From Mactromeris polynyma (lineage: Eukaryota > Mollusca > Bivalvia > Venerida > Mactridae), in assembly GCA_032209605.1 (NCBI GenBank), contig JASFXZ010000001.1:38816619-38880618 (forward strand): 64,000 bases of DNA, given 5' to 3'. Below are positions 59,831 through 64,000 of this stretch, piece by piece. A program made the position numbers and the translations under genes. The notes beneath the pieces were generated by a model. That model was given only the letters and a program-made list of their open reading frames with translations, did no database searches and was not told where the DNA came from. The stretch's first letter is position 1. Each line of letters begins with the position of its first letter.

Positions 59831-60964
59831 CTGAAATATACGAAGAATCCAATAATTAGAAATAACTTGAAGAATTCATGGGAATCCTGATTTTTCTAGG
59901 GTTTTTAGAAAAGGGCCAAGGTCAAATTTGAAACCTTTTTCCTGATAAACTAATGAATTACAACTTCAAACTTCTTGCTCTACAGTTTCTTATTTTTCCA
60001 TAAATCATGAGATTTCAGTTGGAAAGTTTTCATGAGATATGGAAGAATAGAAGCTATTTGGCATTGAAATTTACTGGTAGAAAAAGCTTCAACTATAGCT
60101 ACTACCTATTGGAGGCAAATGGATGTGACAGCATTCTTACTGACCAAGTGATTTCTTTGCACCATTACTTAATCATCAAATAATTTTGATCAAGGGTTCT
60201 CAAGGACAAGTTTGGACAAGAAAGAAGCCTAAAAAGAATTTTAAGTACAATCAAGTGCAAATCCCATTCCCTCAAACCTTGTGTTAATGACAAGGTGGTT
60301 TATATAACAAGACTGCCAATTTAAACATCGCAAGTCCATTCTCCCATCAAACAACCTGTTGTTAAGTTTCTCCAAAGGAGGGCGCAAAACTAGAAGTCAC
60401 ATGAATGGAATTATGTCATCCAAGTATTTATATTGAATGTACTTGAAGCAACAACTCTAGTGTATAAAGTTATAGTATGGTTGAGAATTTCAAACAATGC
60501 AACAATTTCTCCAGAGCATCATCCTTTGGGAGATGCAAACTGTGGCTGTATATGAGAGGCTGTTTGTCTAGAGAGGGTAAATTGTTTGAAAATTCTTACG
60601 GCAAGAAACATTGATAAAGAGAGTTCCTAGCTTGCTCAAGCGAAGGCCTTTCTAGAGGTTGCACTATAGTTGCAAATCAACGAACAAACTTTGATCAATA
60701 CGTATTAAAACATGTCTAGTAGTGAAAAGGAAAATCTCTTTCTGTGTTACTAAATTGATGCAGATGTTTTAACCTCAGCTGGTAGTCACTAATAGGATTT
60801 ACGGTACTACTTTTTACCACATTTTCTAATGCACTTAAAGGATTTTTATCTCTTTTATATACAAATGTATTTGATTTTGCCTGCATGAAATATGATACAT
60901 ACCCAGAAGTCTAACCTTCAAAGACCTACATGAATGTAACAATTAGGTGACACCTCATTAAGAT

Positions 60965-61200
60965 AAAAAGGGCGACTCCCAGGCTAAGTGGTTTATGGAT
61001 GCTGACTTCAAATCTCTTGCCCCTCTACACAGGGGGGTTCGAATCCCACCCGAGATGTAGAATTTGTAAGCGAGGAGCCAATAGGGTTAGGGAAGGTCAG
61101 TGGTTCTACCCAGGTGACCACCTATCCCCATAATAATGCCTGAAAGGGCTTCTTCTTCCTCCACTCTTGTAACTGGACATGACTCTGGCTGTTAATGTGA
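60965..61200 (+). mobile_element. tRNA-Leu-like SINE copy
   Basis: The head CCAGGCTAAGTGGTTTATGG and GGGTTCGAATCCCACCCGAG look like tRNA-Leu A and B boxes, with a long variable arm between them. The tail (GGAAGGTCAGTGGTTCTACC, then GGTGACCACC and CTTCTTCCTCCAC) is of SINE type. The 5' and 3' stem bases do not pair, so it is not a tRNA gene. Confidence 0.75.
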
Positions 61201-61544
61201 ATGAAACTCCCCTTACATAAAAACTTACAAGCAATACTGAACAGGTGTGCATTGTTAAATTATCACAGGAGATGTTGAATTTATCAAAACATTTGACACA
61301 AGGTCAACATCATTGCTATAACATAACATCTGTTACTAAGTGTAAATCAATAAAACTCATCAGAGGCATTGGCATTTTCTATTTCACAACACTTTTTCTG
61401 ATTAGCCTTAAAATAAAGGTCAATCTAAGAACATTAAGAACTCCTTATGTAGTCCTTGTTTATTCAATATTCTCATCTTATTGACTGAGTAACCAAAAGT
61501 TCTAAAGGATCTCAAGAATATTATAATGAACTAGAACCTTGGCA

Positions 61545-62050
61545 AAACAAAAAATGCCCAGCATGATAGCTTGTCAGACGAAAGTAGGTATTAATAGTGA
61601 CCTTGACCTTTCACAAACTGACCCCAAAAACAAAAAGGGTCATACACTGACCACAGGCAATCATCTAATGAAAGGTTATGGCCATGGGTCAAACCTAAAT
61701 TCCCAAATGATTGACAGGAAACAGTTTACAGACTCGATATCACTGTGACATTGACCTTTGACCTATAATGGTCCAGTTAAATTATAGGGGTAACCAAATG
61801 ACCATGAGATATCAACTCCTGAAGTGAAATGGCACAAGTGTTATCCAACAATTGACCAGAAACAATTTCCCGTCTAAAGGTCACTGTAACCTTGACCTAC
61901 TGCCAGTTAAAACGAAATGAACCATATGCTGACCATAAGAAATTATCCAAAGAAGTTTTATCACTTAAGGACCCAAATGCATGCTCAACATTTAATGGTC
62001 GGAAACCAAACAGCCTACTGCCCACCAGGCAGACTAACTGATTGATCTTA
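61545..62050. repeat. Dispersed 'tgacctttgacc' repeat
   Basis: Contains ATGATAGCTTGTCAGACG, GACATTGACCTTTGACCTAT, TTGACCAGAAACAATTTCCC and repeated GGTCACTG/ACCTTGACC words. No frame is open over any length. It lies between the first visible TRPM exon and the GPCR. Confidence 0.6.
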
Positions 62051-62843
62051 GCTCACTTCTAGAATTCTCCTTCAATGGGGTAGGGGGTATGATAAAAACT
62101 TACTTTTGTTTAACATTGTTTCATAATCAATGTCAAAATAATTAAATTAAGCTAATTAAAATGTTAGCTTTCCACCTTACAATTCACTTCAGACAAACAT
62201 TGATTTTTTTTAAATTTCAAAAACGTTGCTTTTTGCACTAAGTGCCTTATTCATGAATTTTACAGCACTTTCCCATAAATTACAGAATAAAATGTAAAAC
62301 AGAATTGTAACCACAATAGCTTTTCAAAGCTCTATTTTTCCAAATAAATTTTCCAAGTACACTACTACTATTATTATTCAGATTCAATAGTTCTCTATTA
62401 TCACTTAAAGCCTGCAGACACTAATGAAATATTGGCAATCACTCGAGAAATTTGTCGGTCCTGATACTTTGGCAGATATATAGTGCTGGACTTATGACAT
62501 AAATGGAATAAAAGAAACGTTCGAGAGTAACGATAAGACTTGGAGAATATTTAATAATATATGTTGGAAACAAAAGTGATTTCATATTGAACCGTCGACA
62601 TAAGACAAAATACGTATGATTATTATCATAATTTTTTTTTTTTAAATTCCGGATAATTTTTCTTTCATGTGTGGTGTATTGAAATAAAAAAGAAAGCTAT
62701 AATAATATGTTGTGAAAATACTTTGAAGGATATTATATATGTAGGAAGAGGAGTGAAAGTTAGGCAGATAAATATTATTTGGAAAGCATTTGAAATGCTA
62801 GTCGCATAAATTCTTGATGCGTAGATGAATTAAGAAAAACAAA

Positions 62844-64000
62844 ATGGATTCAGAAACAAACTACACTCTGTATAATACTACCGCTAATTTTACGATGGAG
62901 TCGAATTCCAGCACTGAAGGGCCAGCAAGCACAAACACCATGGAAACATTGAGTAATAATTCAACTTACAAACTTTCCTTCGCTTTGATAAAATGGTGTT
63001 TTCCGATTATTATATCAATTGGAACAATAGGAAATATTTTTAGTTTCATAGTTATGTTACAGAGAGAAATGCGACAAACTTCAACATTTTTTTATCTAAT
63101 GGTCCTGGCAGCAGCAGATACTGCGGTGCTGTTCGTTAGCGCTTTTAAGACTTTCATACGCATATGGTACGACTTTGAAATTTTGCATATATCGGGCGCA
63201 ACTTGCAAGATTTTCACATTTCTAACATACGCAAGTCTGCAGATGTCGGCGTGGCTGATTGTCGCCGTAACCATAGAGAGATTTATAGTGGTTTGGTTTC
63301 CGCTAAAAGCGACCTCTATCTGCAGTACAAAAAGGGCCAAACTTACGACACTCAGTATAGCCTTGGTTCTAGTTATACTTAATGCGCATTTATTCTGGAC
63401 AGCCGATCTGATTATCAGCAACAGGACTGGTCGTAAACAATGTGGCATGCCGCAAAATAATAAATTTCTTTACCACGAAGTGATACCATGGGTTCATCTG
63501 ACCATTTATTCATTTATACCATTCGTGGCCTTGCTAGTTTTCAACATTTTGATCATTGTAAGTCTAGTCAAACACAAACGAATCATCAAGAGTCAGATGA
63601 CGCGTGATGATCGCCGATCTCGGTACAATCACCGCAAACTGGCTGTCACCTTGCTCAGCGTCTCATTCATCTGGATTTTTACGGCAACACCAAGTGCTTT
63701 ATTTACTGTGTTACCTTTTCCGGACGGATCCATACAACAATTGGCAAACACGTTTCTGATCAAAGTTATCTGTTACATATTGATGTACATAAACCATTCT
63801 ATAAACTTCTTTCTATACTGTGTAACGGGACAAACATTCCGTCGAGCGTTCATCAAATTTATCTGCAGGACGTGTAGAAAACGGCACAAACCAAAGCCAA
63901 AATTGACGTTCCGAGCAAGTCGAAGCGGAAGCCGGCAAGAGACCAACTTTCCGCTCATGGAGAACATGTACATACGAGGAAGTAAGGCTTATCAGTTCAG
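62844..64000 (+). CDS. Rhodopsin-class G-protein-coupled receptor, probable peptide receptor (3' end beyond window)
   Basis: An uninterrupted frame of 385 codons runs from the ATG at 62844 to the window edge. The N-terminus of about 45 residues has N-glycosylation sequons (NYT, NTT, NFT, NSS, NST). TM1 contains GTIGN (residues 60-64); TM2 has LAAAD (88-92). Cys121 before TM3 and Cys200 in loop 2 can form the usual disulfide. TM3 ends IERF (144-147) in place of DRY. TM6 has WIFTATP (277-283), keeping the proline of CWxP. TM7 reads NHSINFFLYC (317-326), as in many lophotrochozoan neuropeptide receptors, where NPxxY is altered. An amphipathic helix (FRRAFIKF) and a basic Ser/Arg tail follow. It signals at the plasma membrane through G proteins; the ligand is unknown. 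It is on the opposite strand to TRPM and may be nested in it. Single-exon so far. Confidence 0.92.
   Translation, partial: MDSETNYTLYNTTANFTMESNSSTEGPASTNTMETLSNNSTYKLSFALIKWCFPIIISIGTIGNIFSFIVMLQREMRQTSTFFYLMVLAAADTAVLFVSAFKTFIRIWYDFEILHISGATCKIFTFLTYASLQMSAWLIVAVTIERFIVVWFPLKATSICSTKRAKLTTLSIALVLVILNAHLFWTADLIISNRTGRKQCGMPQNNKFLYHEVIPWVHLTIYSFIPFVALLVFNILIIVSLVKHKRIIKSQMTRDDRRSRYNHRKLAVTLLSVSFIWIFTATPSALFTVLPFPDGSIQQLANTFLIKVICYILMYINHSINFFLYCVTGQTFRRAFIKFICRTCRKRHKPKPKLTFRASRSGSRQETNFPLMENMYIRGSKAYQF

Overview
The window is animal nuclear DNA. It is AT-rich, its genes are split by GT-AG introns, and it is full of dispersed and tandem repeats. The gene content and the repeat styles (tRNA-headed SINEs, repeats with phrases like 'gaccta gtgaccta' and 'tggtggggcataaa', mantle-type secreted proteins) point to a bivalve mollusc, perhaps a pearl-oyster relative. 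The species is inference.

Region 1 (about 0.9-15.6 kb, minus strand) holds two tandem genes for secreted low-complexity proteins with the same layout: a TATA box, a non-coding first exon of about 30 nt, then a short signal-peptide exon ending in phase 1. The left gene (coding 5408 down to 2006, probable stop completed at 874-875) encodes a Gly/Arg/Ser-rich protein of about 158 residues. The right gene (13572 down to 11149) encodes a 642-residue Lys-Pro-rich repeat protein. Both look like extracellular matrix proteins, possibly of shell or byssus; this is unproven. A 0.67-kb array of a 12-bp repeat and a 195-bp TTCG microsatellite lie around them.

Region 2 (about 15.6-26.9 kb) has no gene I can support. 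It holds MITE-like fold-back elements, tandem duplications and SINE pieces.

Region 3 (26,882-36,599, minus) is a complete 12-exon orthologue of TRIP4/ASC-1 (578 residues), a transcription coactivator and ribosome-quality-control protein with a C2HC5 zinc finger and an ASCH domain.

Region 4 (36.6-47.9 kb) has no recognised gene, only repeats and AT-rich DNA.

Region 5 (47,944-59,830, minus) is the 3' part of a TRPM cation channel gene (TRPM1/3/6/7 clade): S4 to S6, TRP helix, coiled coil and a serine-rich tail without a kinase domain. Two features stand out. A pair of 151-nt exons, side by side, both encode the post-filter loop and S6 and look mutually exclusive. One intron is filled by about 22 tandem copies of the preceding exon-intron junction, donor splice site included.

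Region 6 (62,844 to the window edge, plus) is the start of a rhodopsin-class peptide GPCR. The missing upstream TRPM exons were not found between 59,830 and the window edge, so the GPCR probably sits inside a TRPM intron on the opposite strand.
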